From JAXGRD01 sp040766105 (lineage in GTDB: Bacteria; Bacillota; Clostridia; Peptostreptococcales; Anaerovoracaceae): a DNA stretch of 64,000 bases. The position numbers were made by a program, and so were the translations under genes. Where the stretch lies: assembly GCA_040766105.1 (NCBI GenBank), contig JAXGRD010000003.1, positions 248,001 through 312,000 on the forward strand, in the 5' to 3' direction. Below are positions 42,655-50,728 of this stretch, in pieces (position 1 is the stretch's first letter; each line of letters opens with the position of its first letter). The notes under the pieces are model-generated. The model was not told where the DNA came from. It saw only the letters and a program-made list of their open reading frames with translations, and searched no databases.

Positions 42655-42728
42655 TGCATTCATCTCCTTACTTTTTCTTCTATCTTAATAAGAAGTGACG
42701 TAAGTGACAAATGTGCGATTATTAAAAA

Positions 42729-42935
42729 TTAGCTTTCTTGTCCTATACAATTACCATTAGCATCATACAAGCGAATAACAGGCCAATAAGATATGGATTT
42801 TGCAACATGATATTCATAAGCTTGCTGTTTGATTATTTCACTAAATGCGTTATAGGCGTCATCTTTTGATCCGTTTATTTTCTTAACTATAATCTCTGAT
42901 TCGTCTAATTGTCTTTTAGTTATGTAAAAATCCAT
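42729..42935 (-). CDS. Hypothetical island protein
   Basis: A 68-residue protein (MDFYITKRQLDESEIIVKK...; SYWPVIRLYDANGNCIGQES) with an AAGGAACTAAG site. Its last part resembles a beta-hairpin ending. No family recognised. Confidence 0.55.
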   Translation of the reverse strand: MDFYITKRQLDESEIIVKKINGSKDDAYNAFSEIIKQQAYEYHVAKSISYWPVIRLYDANGNCIGQES

Positions 42936-43267
42936 TCTTAGTTCCTTTCTTAGCTATAGTATATTTCTTATCTCGATATCTATGGGATTTAAGTACATAA
43001 TAATTCATGATTTCAACTTGTGCAATATCTGACATTCCTTCTGAATGGGAGAAGTCATGGCTGTACCACCTGTTAATCTTCGAGTACCACGGCGCCTACC
43101 AAAATACGATTTTGCATTTTCTTCTCCCAGCCGAAATCGGGCAATTCCCAGTCAAATCCCATTCTGAAGTGCCGCTGTATGCGGTTGTATGCGGTTATAT
43201 GCGGTTGAAAATCGGAACCACTGAATCGCTCAAACCCTTGCAAACACTGAATCCCTTGAAATTTCAA
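42936..43267. other. Gene-poor end of the island beside tRNA-Ser
   Basis: No supportable gene. Three tandem copies of a TATGCGGTTG-type decamer lie at about 43180-43208. This segment abuts the 3' end of the tRNA-Ser gene, a usual integrase target, but I could find neither an integrase gene nor a second copy of the tRNA 3' end that would mark an attachment site. Confidence 0.4.
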
Positions 43268-43298
43268 TAAAAAAAGAGCAGATTTAAAATCTGCTCTT
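43268..43298 (-). terminator. Terminator of tRNA-Ser
   Basis: On the minus strand AAGAGCAGATTTTAAATCTGCTCTT is followed by a T-run, a few bases after the encoded CCA. Confidence 0.9.
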
Positions 43299-43300
43299 GA

Positions 43301-43388
43301 TGGCGGAGGACACGGGACTCGAACCCGCGGGGCTGTTACACCTTACTCGCTTTCCAGGCGAGCTCCTTAGCCACTCGGTCAATCCTCC
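43301..43388 (-). tRNA. tRNA-Ser (GGA)
   Basis: An 88-nt class II tRNA on the minus strand. The acceptor GGAGGAT pairs with the 3' GTCCTCC region; the anticodon loop CTGGAAA gives GGA; a long variable arm (GCGAGTAAGGTGTAACAGCC region) and GGTTCGAGTCC T-loop are present; 3' CCA is encoded. Confidence 0.93.
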
Positions 43389-43693
43389 AAATCTTATTTG
43401 CATCCAAATTAAAAAGATGCTCAATGGCCAAGTACCAATTTACCATAGCCTAAGCATTTTTTCAAGGAAAATCTTTCGTTTTCAGCCTTCTATTTTCCCT
43501 TCTGTCCTTATGTAATCTCCGTCCACGTACTTCCTTCGCTGCTTCTACCAAGATGTCTTCTGTTGGATGCCTTCTTTGGCAAATTGATTGCCTCGGATGT
43601 CAATCTAGAAGTTGTCCCCATTCTCACAGGAAAGGTCTCTTTCGGACGCCTTGTTTTGTCGTTGTACGCCACTTCGTTATGCCTAATATACTA
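43389..43693. other. Non-coding DNA upstream of tRNA-Ser
   Basis: The tRNA-Ser promoter should lie here; TTGAAA-N17-TAAATT on the minus strand (about 43422-43455) is a candidate. No gene is supportable in the remainder. Confidence 0.35.
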
Positions 43694-43721
43694 CAAAAGC
43701 CCCCGTTTGTGGGAGCTTTTG
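43694..43721. terminator. Terminator of threonine synthase
   Basis: CAAAAGC...CCC / GGG...GCTTTTG form a hairpin with A- and T-flanks on both strands, just past the thrC stop. Confidence 0.8.
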
Positions 43722-43745
43722 TTGATATTTTACTCAGATTTTACA

Positions 43746-45224
43746 CTATTCTAGCGATTCCTTAACAGCCGATGACATTCCCTTAACATTCACCACACCT
43801 TTGTGTCTGATTTCCTTATCTTCCAGTCCCTTGAGGGCTGCAGGCACTCTCACGCCGGTTTCCTTGTGCAACTTTTCGATAGACGAAAAACCATCTTCTC
43901 CCCTACCGATACCAATGGCATCACAGACGCTCTCGGCAAACTTATATGCACTGGCAGTACTTGCAATGAGACTAGGTGTAGGATCTCCTGTGTAAGCGAT
44001 GTAGTCCTTGTAAACCCGATAGGCTACCGCAGTGTGTGTGTCCATCAAATAATCGTGTTTGCGATACATTTCTCCTATGGCTTCTCTGGCTCTCTTCCCA
44101 TCGGCATATCCACCATAAAAAATATCCAGTGCATAGTTGATTTTCGGGCTCACCGTATACTTTTTGTCCTTTTTCAATCCCTCCATTAGACCAACGATTT
44201 CTTCTCCGTCTTGCCCACCTAAGTGATAGAGCAATCTCTCCAAGTTGCTGGAAATCAAAATGTCCATGGATGGGGATTCGGTCAGATAGAATTCCCTGTT
44301 GATATTGTAGGTGCCGGTATTGATGAAGTCCGTCAGGACCTTGTTTTCATTGCTGGCACAGATGTATTTTCGGATGGGGATTCCCATTTGACCGGAATAA
44401 TAGGCGGCCAATATGTTACCAAAGTTGCCGGTAGGAACCACCACGTTAATGGGGTCGCCAACTGCAATGACGCCTTGCTCAACCAACTTAATATATCCGT
44501 ATACATAGTATGCGACCTGTGGTACCAATCGTCCGATATTGATGGAGTTAGCAGAAGACAGTTTACAGTTGATTTTTTCCATTTCAGCCGCAAAATCGTC
44601 ATCGCTAAAGATATTCTTTACTCCTGTCTGCGCATCGTCAAAGTTTCCTTCTATGGCAAAAACGTGGGTGTTGTCCCCTTCCTGCGTGGTCATTTGTCTT
44701 TCCTGCACCTGGCTGACGCCCTGGTTGGGATAAAATACGATGATTTCCGTTCCCGGTACGTCTGCAAAGCCTTCCAATGCCGCCTTCCCCGTGTCTCCGG
44801 ATGTAGCGGTAAGAATGCAAATCTTCCTTTCTTCCTTCTCCTTCTTCATTGCTGTAGTGAGAAGATAAGGCAGGATCGAAAGGGCCATGTCTTTGAACGC
44901 AGCAGTTTTTCCGTGATAAAGCTCTAGGAAGTAAGCCTCCCCGGCATGCTTTACAGGAACAATTTCTTCTTCCTCAAACTTGCTGTCATAGGCGCCGTCA
45001 ATACAAGCTTGCATTTCTTCATCGGTGTAGTCTTCAAAAAAGGCCTTCATCACCCGAAAAGCAACCTCGTTATAGGATTTCCCAATCATTTCCTCTATGG
45101 TAAATGGTAGTTTCGGTATTTCATTTGGAACGTAAAGTCCGTCGTCCTCGGCAATGCCCTGTATGATCGCCTGAGAAGATGTTTTTATGTATTTACTGCC
45201 TCTGGTACTCTGATAATGTATCAT
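43746..45224 (-). CDS. thrC: Threonine synthase
   Basis: A 492-residue PLP enzyme converting O-phospho-L-homoserine to L-threonine. The N-terminus MIHYQSTRGSKY is typical of the long class. PLP lysine is in YHGKTAAFKDMALSILP and the phosphate loop motif is TATSGDTGKAALEGF; SSANSINIGRLVPQ is also diagnostic. It is monocistronic and terminates at 43694-43721. Confidence 0.95.
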   Translation of the reverse strand: MIHYQSTRGSKYIKTSSQAIIQGIAEDDGLYVPNEIPKLPFTIEEMIGKSYNEVAFRVMKAFFEDYTDEEMQACIDGAYDSKFEEEEIVPVKHAGEAYFLELYHGKTAAFKDMALSILPYLLTTAMKKEKEERKICILTATSGDTGKAALEGFADVPGTEIIVFYPNQGVSQVQERQMTTQEGDNTHVFAIEGNFDDAQTGVKNIFSDDDFAAEMEKINCKLSSANSINIGRLVPQVAYYVYGYIKLVEQGVIAVGDPINVVVPTGNFGNILAAYYSGQMGIPIRKYICASNENKVLTDFINTGTYNINREFYLTESPSMDILISSNLERLLYHLGGQDGEEIVGLMEGLKKDKKYTVSPKINYALDIFYGGYADGKRAREAIGEMYRKHDYLMDTHTAVAYRVYKDYIAYTGDPTPSLIASTASAYKFAESVCDAIGIGRGEDGFSSIEKLHKETGVRVPAALKGLEDKEIRHKGVVNVKGMSSAVKESLE

Positions 45225-45316
45225 GATATGTCCTCCAATCTTACGGGCTTCATTTTATCAAAGAAATCGCCTGTTTTCAATAGAAGCGCGCAAATGGCAG
45301 GCCTTGAATTTTTCTA

Positions 45317-45345
45317 TGGACAAAATCTTCCTCGTCCTATATAAT
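45317..45345 (+). promoter_or_regulatory. Promoter of tRNA-Glu
   Basis: TGGACA, a 17-bp spacer, then TATAAT, 34 bp before the mature tRNA 5' end. Confidence 0.75.
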
Positions 45346-45378
45346 TATATTCGCGTCAAATAGTGCCGCATAGGATAT

Positions 45379-45453
45379 GTCCCGTTGGTCAAGTGGTCAA
45401 GACACCACCCTCTCACGGTGGAATCAGGGGTTCGACTCCCCTACGGGATACCA
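45379..45453 (+). tRNA. tRNA-Glu (CTC)
   Basis: Acceptor GTCCCGT pairs with ACGGGAT; anticodon stem CCACC/GGTGG encloses loop CTCTCAC (anticodon CTC); T-arm GGTTCGACTCC is present; CCA is encoded at 45451-45453. Confidence 0.93.
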
Positions 45454-45457
45454 AGAT

Positions 45458-45492
45458 AAAAATCGTTCATTTTCAGTGATGGGCGATTTTTT
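45458..45492 (+). terminator. Terminator of tRNA-Glu
   Basis: AAAAATCG / CGATTTTTT arms flank an 18-nt loop region immediately after the tRNA. Confidence 0.65.
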
Positions 45493-45687
45493 GTTACCGT
45501 TCAAGACCTCTTCATCTTTCCCATGGTATCTATCTTTATTCTACGTAACGCGGAAAACCTTTACTTCTTTTCGATTATTTGTTATATAAGGAGAGAAGGG
45601 GGTAACAGAGTGTGGAAATAATATAAGACCTAAAATCGCTATTTTCCCGAACAAGAGAGCGCTTATTATGCCACATCTGAAAGTAGT

Positions 45688-45837
45688 ATGAATAAAAAAA
45701 TTATTAACGCCGTGTTGCTTGTGCTACTAATCATCAATGTCCTCGATGATAGTTCTTTATCAACTATCAGTATTGTGAAGTATGCCTTAATCATTATTGC
45801 TCTAATCCTTAACAATAGGAGGCCAAAAGATGAATAA
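45688..45837 (+). CDS. 49-residue membrane protein
   Basis: A frame of 49 codons encodes two hydrophobic helices (INAVLLVLLIINVL and VKYALIIIALIL) and a basic end (NNRRPKDE). The ribosome binding site is weak (GAAAG). Its last codons overlap the ATG of the next frame, whose AGGAGG site lies inside this gene, the layout of a coupled pair. Function unknown. Confidence 0.5.
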   Translation: MNKKIINAVLLVLLIINVLDDSSLSTISIVKYALIIIALILNNRRPKDE

Positions 45838-45940
45838 GCTTAAAGCAGCATGAAAGGCAGCAGTTCTTACCCAAAAACATCTTAAAGATTTCGAGGCGAA
45901 CTATCAAGAATTGGGAGACCGGGACACGCCGTCCTCCTGA
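45830..45940 (+). pseudogene. Short coding frame interrupted by an in-frame TGA
   Basis: A perfect AGGAGG site precedes an ATG, but codon 8 is TGA (45851-45853). Beyond it the same frame continues for 28 sense codons (KAAVLTQKHLKDFEANYQEL...TPSS) to a second TGA and then a terminator. Read-through gives a 36-residue helical peptide. The simplest explanation is a TGG-to-TGA nonsense change; a recoded TGA is conceivable but I see no clear selenocysteine-type hairpin. Confidence 0.45.
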
Positions 45941-45947
45941 GTAGATG

Positions 45948-45980
45948 AAAACCACGTTTTCCAGGAAAAGCGTGGTTTTA
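45948..45980 (+). terminator. Terminator of the small-gene pair
   Basis: AAAACCACG / CGTGGTTTT arms with T-run. Confidence 0.8.
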
Positions 45981-45984
45981 TATT

Positions 45985-46146
45985 CTAGTTATCATCAATA
46001 ACTTCAAAATATTCTGGGGGAAAAAGGTAGTCTTCGTCAAGTTCTGTAAACAATCTAAACCACCCTCTCTCAATTGAGATTACATCGTATATCTTATCTC
46101 TTTCTAAAGCCAGTATATCTGGTTCACCTATATATTTTACTTTCAC
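45985..46146 (-). CDS. 53-residue protein with GTG start
   Basis: A GTG at 46146 begins 3 bp after the stop of the URO-D-family gene, with GGAG about 11 nt upstream. The peptide (MKVKYIGEPDILALERDKIYDVI...ERGWFRLF...DYLFPPEYFEV) resembles a recurrent small Firmicutes protein with an SH3-like pattern, of unknown function. Confidence 0.6.
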   Translation of the reverse strand: MKVKYIGEPDILALERDKIYDVISIERGWFRLFTELDEDYLFPPEYFEVIDDN

Positions 46147-46149
46147 AAA

Positions 46150-47010
46150 TCACACCAACTCCAAATAGTTAATCCGCCCTCCCGAGGAGTGACTGATTTC
46201 CCTGCTACACCGCTGACCCGTAAGCCGGATTTCCGGATCGGAAAGATATGCCTCAAAATAGGTCTTATCCTTATCTGTCGTCTTGTATTTCCACTCCGCC
46301 ATATCCAGTCCGGTCAGAAGAAAGGATGTCTTTGGACAAACTTGCAGAACACATTGATCGCCCATGACTTCCATCCATTCCTTTATCAAAGGAATCGTAA
46401 ATGACTCCGCCACTTTCTTGGAAAATCTCGGTCCGATAAGAGAGACGCCTGCGGAAGCATCGCTATACATAAAGAATGTACAGCCTGCTTCTTCAGCTGC
46501 CTTAAAATATGTAATAATATCCTTTCGCATCTTCTCGGCAATCTGCTCGATTTCCCCCTTTCGGGTCAGAGCCATAATCACCTTCGGGATGTCAATAAGA
46601 GAATTCATCACGTCAAAGAGACCGCGAATCTCAAGCACCGGGATTTCCCCTTGGTCTTTGAGAAGCGTGCATGCTCGCAATATTTCCGAAAGCCTCCCCT
46701 TGGATGGGTCCAGAGGCGGCAAATCAAGAAATTCCAAAGGCTTATCCAAAAGATCCTCCGCCTTTCTGGGACCGAGGGGCGATTCATCATATTGAATCGG
46801 TGCCCCCAAGTTTTCTGCATGTACCGCGGTATCGTAAGGCAGGCTGCAATATTGATAGCCGTTTTCCTTCTTGATATGAACAGCCACCTTTGCCAAATCC
46901 TCCGCCTTGCAATATAGGTCAGGAATCTTTAATCCCAAAGGAGCCACAACCTCCGGTGTTAGCCTATTATAGCTGGCATATTTACATTCGTAGTCCTTTA
47001 TCTTTGCCAT
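46150..47010 (-). CDS. Uroporphyrinogen decarboxylase-family (methyltransferase-like) protein
   Basis: A 286-residue protein of the URO-D/CmuA/MtaA superfamily. Features include GAPIQYDESPLGPRKAEDLL, EIRGLFDVMNSLI, FFMYSDASAGVSLIGPRFSKKVAESFTI (quoted in part) and VCPKTSFLLTGLD. It is shorter than heme-pathway HemE (~345) and, with no heme genes near, is more likely a corrinoid- or cofactor-linked methyltransferase relative. It follows the molbindin gene with 2 bp between them. Confidence 0.7.
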   Translation of the reverse strand: MAKIKDYECKYASYNRLTPEVVAPLGLKIPDLYCKAEDLAKVAVHIKKENGYQYCSLPYDTAVHAENLGAPIQYDESPLGPRKAEDLLDKPLEFLDLPPLDPSKGRLSEILRACTLLKDQGEIPVLEIRGLFDVMNSLIDIPKVIMALTRKGEIEQIAEKMRKDIITYFKAAEEAGCTFFMYSDASAGVSLIGPRFSKKVAESFTIPLIKEWMEVMGDQCVLQVCPKTSFLLTGLDMAEWKYKTTDKDKTYFEAYLSDPEIRLTGQRCSREISHSSGGRINYLELV

Positions 47011-47012
47011 GA

Positions 47013-47225
47013 CTAGTCTTCAACTGCCATCATTACATCCGTGGCTTTGATAACGGCAACAGCATCCATGCCCTTCTTCAATCCCAATTCTTGGATTGCT
47101 GCCATGGAAATTGTGGAAGTCACTTTCTGTCCACAATCCATTTCCAGAACCACGACGCCGTTAACTGCACCTTCTTTAATTTCTACAATCTTACCTTTTA
47201 ACTGATTTCTTGCACTGATTTTCAT
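47013..47225 (-). CDS. Molbindin (Mop) TOBE-domain protein
   Basis: A 70-residue Mop protein (SARNQLKGKIVEIKEGAVNGVV...VTSTISMAAIQELGLKKG...AVIKATDVMMA). It binds molybdate or tungstate in the cytosol. No modABC genes are nearby; it forms a short operon with the URO-D-like gene, an unusual pairing. Confidence 0.9.
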   Translation of the reverse strand: MKISARNQLKGKIVEIKEGAVNGVVVLEMDCGQKVTSTISMAAIQELGLKKGMDAVAVIKATDVMMAVED

Positions 47226-47369
47226 ATTCAGTCTCCTCTTAATTCCACTAGAATACTCTTCTGTAACTCATCTTATCAATGGAAAGATAGAAAAGCAAGA
47301 ATTTCCCTTTCCCTTTTCTTCCCTAATATGCTATAACTTAATTATACTAACTATGAGAGGAGAAATGAT

Positions 47370-48068
47370 ATGGGATTATTTAAAAACACAAAAAAACTAT
47401 GCCCTGTGTGCGGGTCCCCCACCCCTCGATTACTACCCACCGAAATTCAGGGGGAAGCAATCTGTTCCGACTGTGACAAGAAGATTTCCATGGAGGACAG
47501 CGTTCTGGAGAAGATGACAGCTGACAAGCTAAAGGAGCACTTCATTTATCGAGAGGAGAACGAGAAACTCCACGACATCTTCCAAGACACCATCACCAAG
47601 GAAATCTCTTTCCGTAGCTTACATGTGGATGAAGAGCACGGCCTTTGGTACATTGACGAAGGAGACAAGAATCCGCCAATCTTCCGCTTCGATGAGATGG
47701 AAGGTTTCCAATATATGGAGGATAAGCGAACCATCATCTTGATTACAAAGGATAAAAATGAGACCAATAGAAGTGCTGCCGGTATTGTGGAGGACGAAAT
47801 CCGGGGGATGGTCAGCTCAGAAAACATCATCGACCACGTCTTTGATACCGATGATAAGCTTATGAGGAAAAACAAACCGGTGGGCAAAGGTATCATCAAG
47901 TTCAAGATTGCAGGGAACCCCTACTGGAACGTCTATTCCTTTAACGTGGATATGCCCACAAAACAGGAAAACTACGAGCGGCGATACATCACCGATTATG
48001 CCAAAGTGCGAAACGCAGTGGACGAAATTGCGGCGGTCAGCAAAGGGATTATCGACGGAAATCAATAA
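47370..48068 (+). CDS. DUF4428-type zinc-ribbon protein
   Basis: A 232-residue protein. A treble-clef zinc ribbon at the N-terminus (CPVCGSPTPRLL...ICSDCDKKIS) is followed by a PH-like region (residues ~80-225) with FRSLHVDEEHGLWYID and FNVDMPTKQENYERR. Family members are cytosolic and uncharacterised. It precedes the radical SAM gene by 85 bp with a possible separate promoter between. Confidence 0.75.
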   Translation: MGLFKNTKKLCPVCGSPTPRLLPTEIQGEAICSDCDKKISMEDSVLEKMTADKLKEHFIYREENEKLHDIFQDTITKEISFRSLHVDEEHGLWYIDEGDKNPPIFRFDEMEGFQYMEDKRTIILITKDKNETNRSAAGIVEDEIRGMVSSENIIDHVFDTDDKLMRKNKPVGKGIIKFKIAGNPYWNVYSFNVDMPTKQENYERRYITDYAKVRNAVDEIAAVSKGIIDGNQ

Positions 48069-48153
48069 AAACACAAAAGAGATTGCATGATTTCTTCATT
48101 GGTGTTAGACTTATACCATTAATAGATATGGTCTACCATAATGGAGAAAGAAA

Positions 48154-49146
48154 ATGAATCTTGAAATAAAAAACAAAATAGACAGTCTGGTTAACGACTG
48201 TCTCAACGATAAAGTAATGGCGAGGCAGGACATGATTGATCTCATCGATTTGGATCCTGCCTCAGAAGAAGTTGCCTATCTGCGAGAGAAGGCCCATGAA
48301 GTGTCCCGGGAAATCACCGGGGACACAGCTTTTTTATGGGGCGCCATGGGGATCGACTATACCCCATGTGAGATGAACTGCAAGTTCTGCACCTTTGGAA
48401 AGGCTTGGAACATCGTGGAGGAAGATAAATTCTACAGCGATGACGAAATCAAGGAACAGATGCAGGAATACTTGGATGCCGACGTCCACTACATTGTCTT
48501 GCGAACAACAGAAAAATACGATGTGGAAAAACTTCGAGAAAAGGTAGCCAACTTCCGAAAGGCCTTCCCCGGCACTTATGAATTCATGTTAAATATCGGA
48601 GACTTTGATGCAGAAACCGCTCAAAAGCTTCACGAGTCCGGTGTGGATGGTGTTTATCATGCTCTTCGTTTACGAGAAGGTGAAGACACCGACTTCAATC
48701 CGGAAGATCGTAAGGCCACTTTGCAAGTCGTCCACGATTCCCCTCTTCAGCTGATTTCTTTGGTTGAACCGGTGGGAGTGGAGCACTCTGCAGAGGAACT
48801 GGCGGATAACTTTCTTTCCATTACTAAATACGGTGCCAACATCTCCGGAATCATGGCGAGAGTCCCCGTTAAGGGTACACCCTTGGGAGATGCCTATGAG
48901 ATGATTTCCGAAGAGAGGATTGCACAATTAACCGCAGTCTTCCGTCTGGCTGGGGGAAGAAAAACCCCTGACATCTGTACCCATCCGCCTTCAAAGGCAG
49001 TGGCAAAAAGCGGTGCCAATGTGGCAGTGGTAGAGACGGGTGCCGTTCCCAGAGACGACCAATTGATAGACGAAGCATGGCACAGCTACACGGCAGAAGG
49101 TGCCACGAAGAACTTTATAGAAGCGGGATACAGGATAAAGCCTTGA
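48154..49146 (+). CDS. BioB-like radical SAM enzyme
   Basis: A 330-residue protein with the radical SAM cluster motif CEMNCKFC (Cys72, Cys76, Cys79) preceded by GAMGIDYTP and followed by a BioB/HydE/PylB-type barrel (FMLNIGDFDAETAQKLHESGVDGVYHALRLREG, quoted in part; ISGIMARVPVKGTPLGD). The product is unknown. It stands alone with a GGAGAAAG site and is convergent with an ABC transporter operon. Confidence 0.8.
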   Translation: MNLEIKNKIDSLVNDCLNDKVMARQDMIDLIDLDPASEEVAYLREKAHEVSREITGDTAFLWGAMGIDYTPCEMNCKFCTFGKAWNIVEEDKFYSDDEIKEQMQEYLDADVHYIVLRTTEKYDVEKLREKVANFRKAFPGTYEFMLNIGDFDAETAQKLHESGVDGVYHALRLREGEDTDFNPEDRKATLQVVHDSPLQLISLVEPVGVEHSAEELADNFLSITKYGANISGIMARVPVKGTPLGDAYEMISEERIAQLTAVFRLAGGRKTPDICTHPPSKAVAKSGANVAVVETGAVPRDDQLIDEAWHSYTAEGATKNFIEAGYRIKP

Positions 49147-49151
49147 TTCCG

Positions 49152-49922
49152 CTATGTATCCAATCCTATTGTTTCCAGAATTTCACCCTTCAGTTGCGTG
49201 AACTCTCTTTCCTTATATAGGGCGAGAGTTCTTGGTCTTTCAAAGGGTACTCTTATCTCCCGGATGATTCGTCCGGGTCTTGGGCTGAGAAGATAAATTC
49301 TGTCGGCGATGATCAACGCTTCCTCTATATCATGTGTCACAAACACGATGGCAGGCTTCAACTTCTGAGAAACGGAAAGGAGGAGCTGTTGCATACGCAT
49401 TCTGGTCTGTGCATCCAAAGCAGCGAAGGGCTCATCCATGAGAAGAACTTCCGGCTGCATAATCAGCACTCTGGCAAGAGAGACCCTCTGCTGCATTCCT
49501 CCGGAAAGTTGCTCCGGATAGTAGGATGCAAAGCCTTCCAACCCCACCAGTTCTATCATGCTCTTGCATTTTTCATCTATGGTTTGCTTTGCTTCCTTCC
49601 TGATTCGAAGACCAAAGGAAATGTTTTCTTTTACCGTAAGCCATGGAAAAAGAACCGGCTCTTGAAAGACCACGCCTCTCTGAGAAGATGGTCCGTTCAC
49701 CGGTTCTCCTCGAAACATGATTTCTCCACTTTCTACAGATTCGAATCCTGCAACCAAATTCAGAAGAGTTGTCTTCCCACATCCACTGGGCCCAAGTATG
49801 GCAACGATTTCTCCGTCACTAACGGAAAAACTCACATCCTTCAGCACCTTCAGTTGTTCTTCTCCTTGGGGTGTGGGAAAGGATTTTTCTACGCTTTCTA
49901 CTGTCAACAACAGGTCCTTCAT
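49152..49922 (-). CDS. ABC transporter ATP-binding protein (SsuB/TauB type)
   Basis: A 256-residue ATPase with LGPSGCGKTTLLN, signature LSGGMQQRVSLARVLIM and Walker B LLMDEPFAALD. The start at 49922 overlaps the permease stop by 4 bp (ATGA). It belongs to the nitrate/sulfonate/taurine/pyrimidine-precursor import group; substrate unknown. Confidence 0.9.
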   Translation of the reverse strand: MKDLLLTVESVEKSFPTPQGEEQLKVLKDVSFSVSDGEIVAILGPSGCGKTTLLNLVAGFESVESGEIMFRGEPVNGPSSQRGVVFQEPVLFPWLTVKENISFGLRIRKEAKQTIDEKCKSMIELVGLEGFASYYPEQLSGGMQQRVSLARVLIMQPEVLLMDEPFAALDAQTRMRMQQLLLSVSQKLKPAIVFVTHDIEEALIIADRIYLLSPRPGRIIREIRVPFERPRTLALYKEREFTQLKGEILETIGLDT

Positions 49923-50728
49923 CTTCTCACCCTCTTCCTCTCCGCAGGATACAATAGACCGCACAATTTTACGAGAAGGACATCGCTCAGCTTTCCCAAA
50001 ATGGCAATAAAGATCATGGTCACAAAGATCATCTCCGTCTGCCCCAGCATTCTGGCATCCATCATAATGGCGCCCAAACCCTCCGACACACCGGTCAATT
50101 CTCCCAGGACCAAATAGGCCCAGGCAATCCCCAAGCCTAATCGAAGGCCAACCAGTGCAGAAGGGAAGGCGGATGGTAATATGACTCGTCTTAGCAAAGT
50201 CTTTTTATCCGCCCCCAGCATCCTCCCTGCACGAAGGAACAATGGCGGCACCGATGCGACCCCGTGGGCCACGTTGATATAGATGGGAAAAAATGCCGCC
50301 AATGCGATGAGAAATAGCGTTGTTTTTTGTCCTACACCGAACCAAACCATAGCAAGGGGCAACCACCCAATGCCCGGCACAGCTCGCAATGCGTGGACCA
50401 TGGGATCCAAGATTCGCTTGGCCATCGGGTACTCACCGGTGTAAAACCCCAGCACCAATCCAAATCCCGCTGCCAGGACAAATCCCAGCAACACGCGAAC
50501 GACACTTGCAACAAAGTTGGGCCAAAAAGTTCCTGCATATGGACTTAGACCTTCAGACCCGGTGAAAAAGTCCACCGCAACCTTCAAGATTTCTATGGGT
50601 TTAGGCAAGATATATCCCGGAATCCAACCGGCCTCCGAAACCAGAATCCACAGAGCCAGTAGTATCAACGGAAGGACCAGAGCCATGGGATCCAAGCCCT
50701 TCCTGACCAATTTATTATTTGATTGCAT
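49919..50728 (-). CDS. ABC transporter permease (SsuC/TauC type)
   Basis: A 269-residue permease with six transmembrane segments and the EAA motif (GRMLGADKKTLLRRVILPSAFPSALVGLRLGLG, quoted in part). It overlaps genes on both sides, forming SBP-permease-ATPase in order. Confidence 0.9.
   Translation of the reverse strand: MQSNNKLVRKGLDPMALVLPLILLALWILVSEAGWIPGYILPKPIEILKVAVDFFTGSEGLSPYAGTFWPNFVASVVRVLLGFVLAAGFGLVLGFYTGEYPMAKRILDPMVHALRAVPGIGWLPLAMVWFGVGQKTTLFLIALAAFFPIYINVAHGVASVPPLFLRAGRMLGADKKTLLRRVILPSAFPSALVGLRLGLGIAWAYLVLGELTGVSEGLGAIMMDARMLGQTEMIFVTMIFIAILGKLSDVLLVKLCGLLYPAERKRVRR

Noticed and set aside
43180..43208. Triple decamer repeat as a replication or attachment site
   Set aside because: Only three copies, with no Rep, integrase or AT-rich unwinding region next to it.
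43007..43270. 87-codon plus-strand open frame beside tRNA-Ser
   Set aside because: Spans the TATGCGGTTG tandem repeat, lacks a ribosome binding site and has atypical composition.
46150..47010. HemE uroporphyrinogen decarboxylase
   Set aside because: Shorter than HemE and with no heme genes nearby; the URO-D superfamily methyltransferase branch fits at least as well.
48154..49146. Radical SAM gene as PylB with a pyrrolysine system
   Set aside because: No pylS, pylC, pylD or tRNA-Pyl is present, and several genes here end in TAG in ordinary contexts; only the general BioB-like class is supported.
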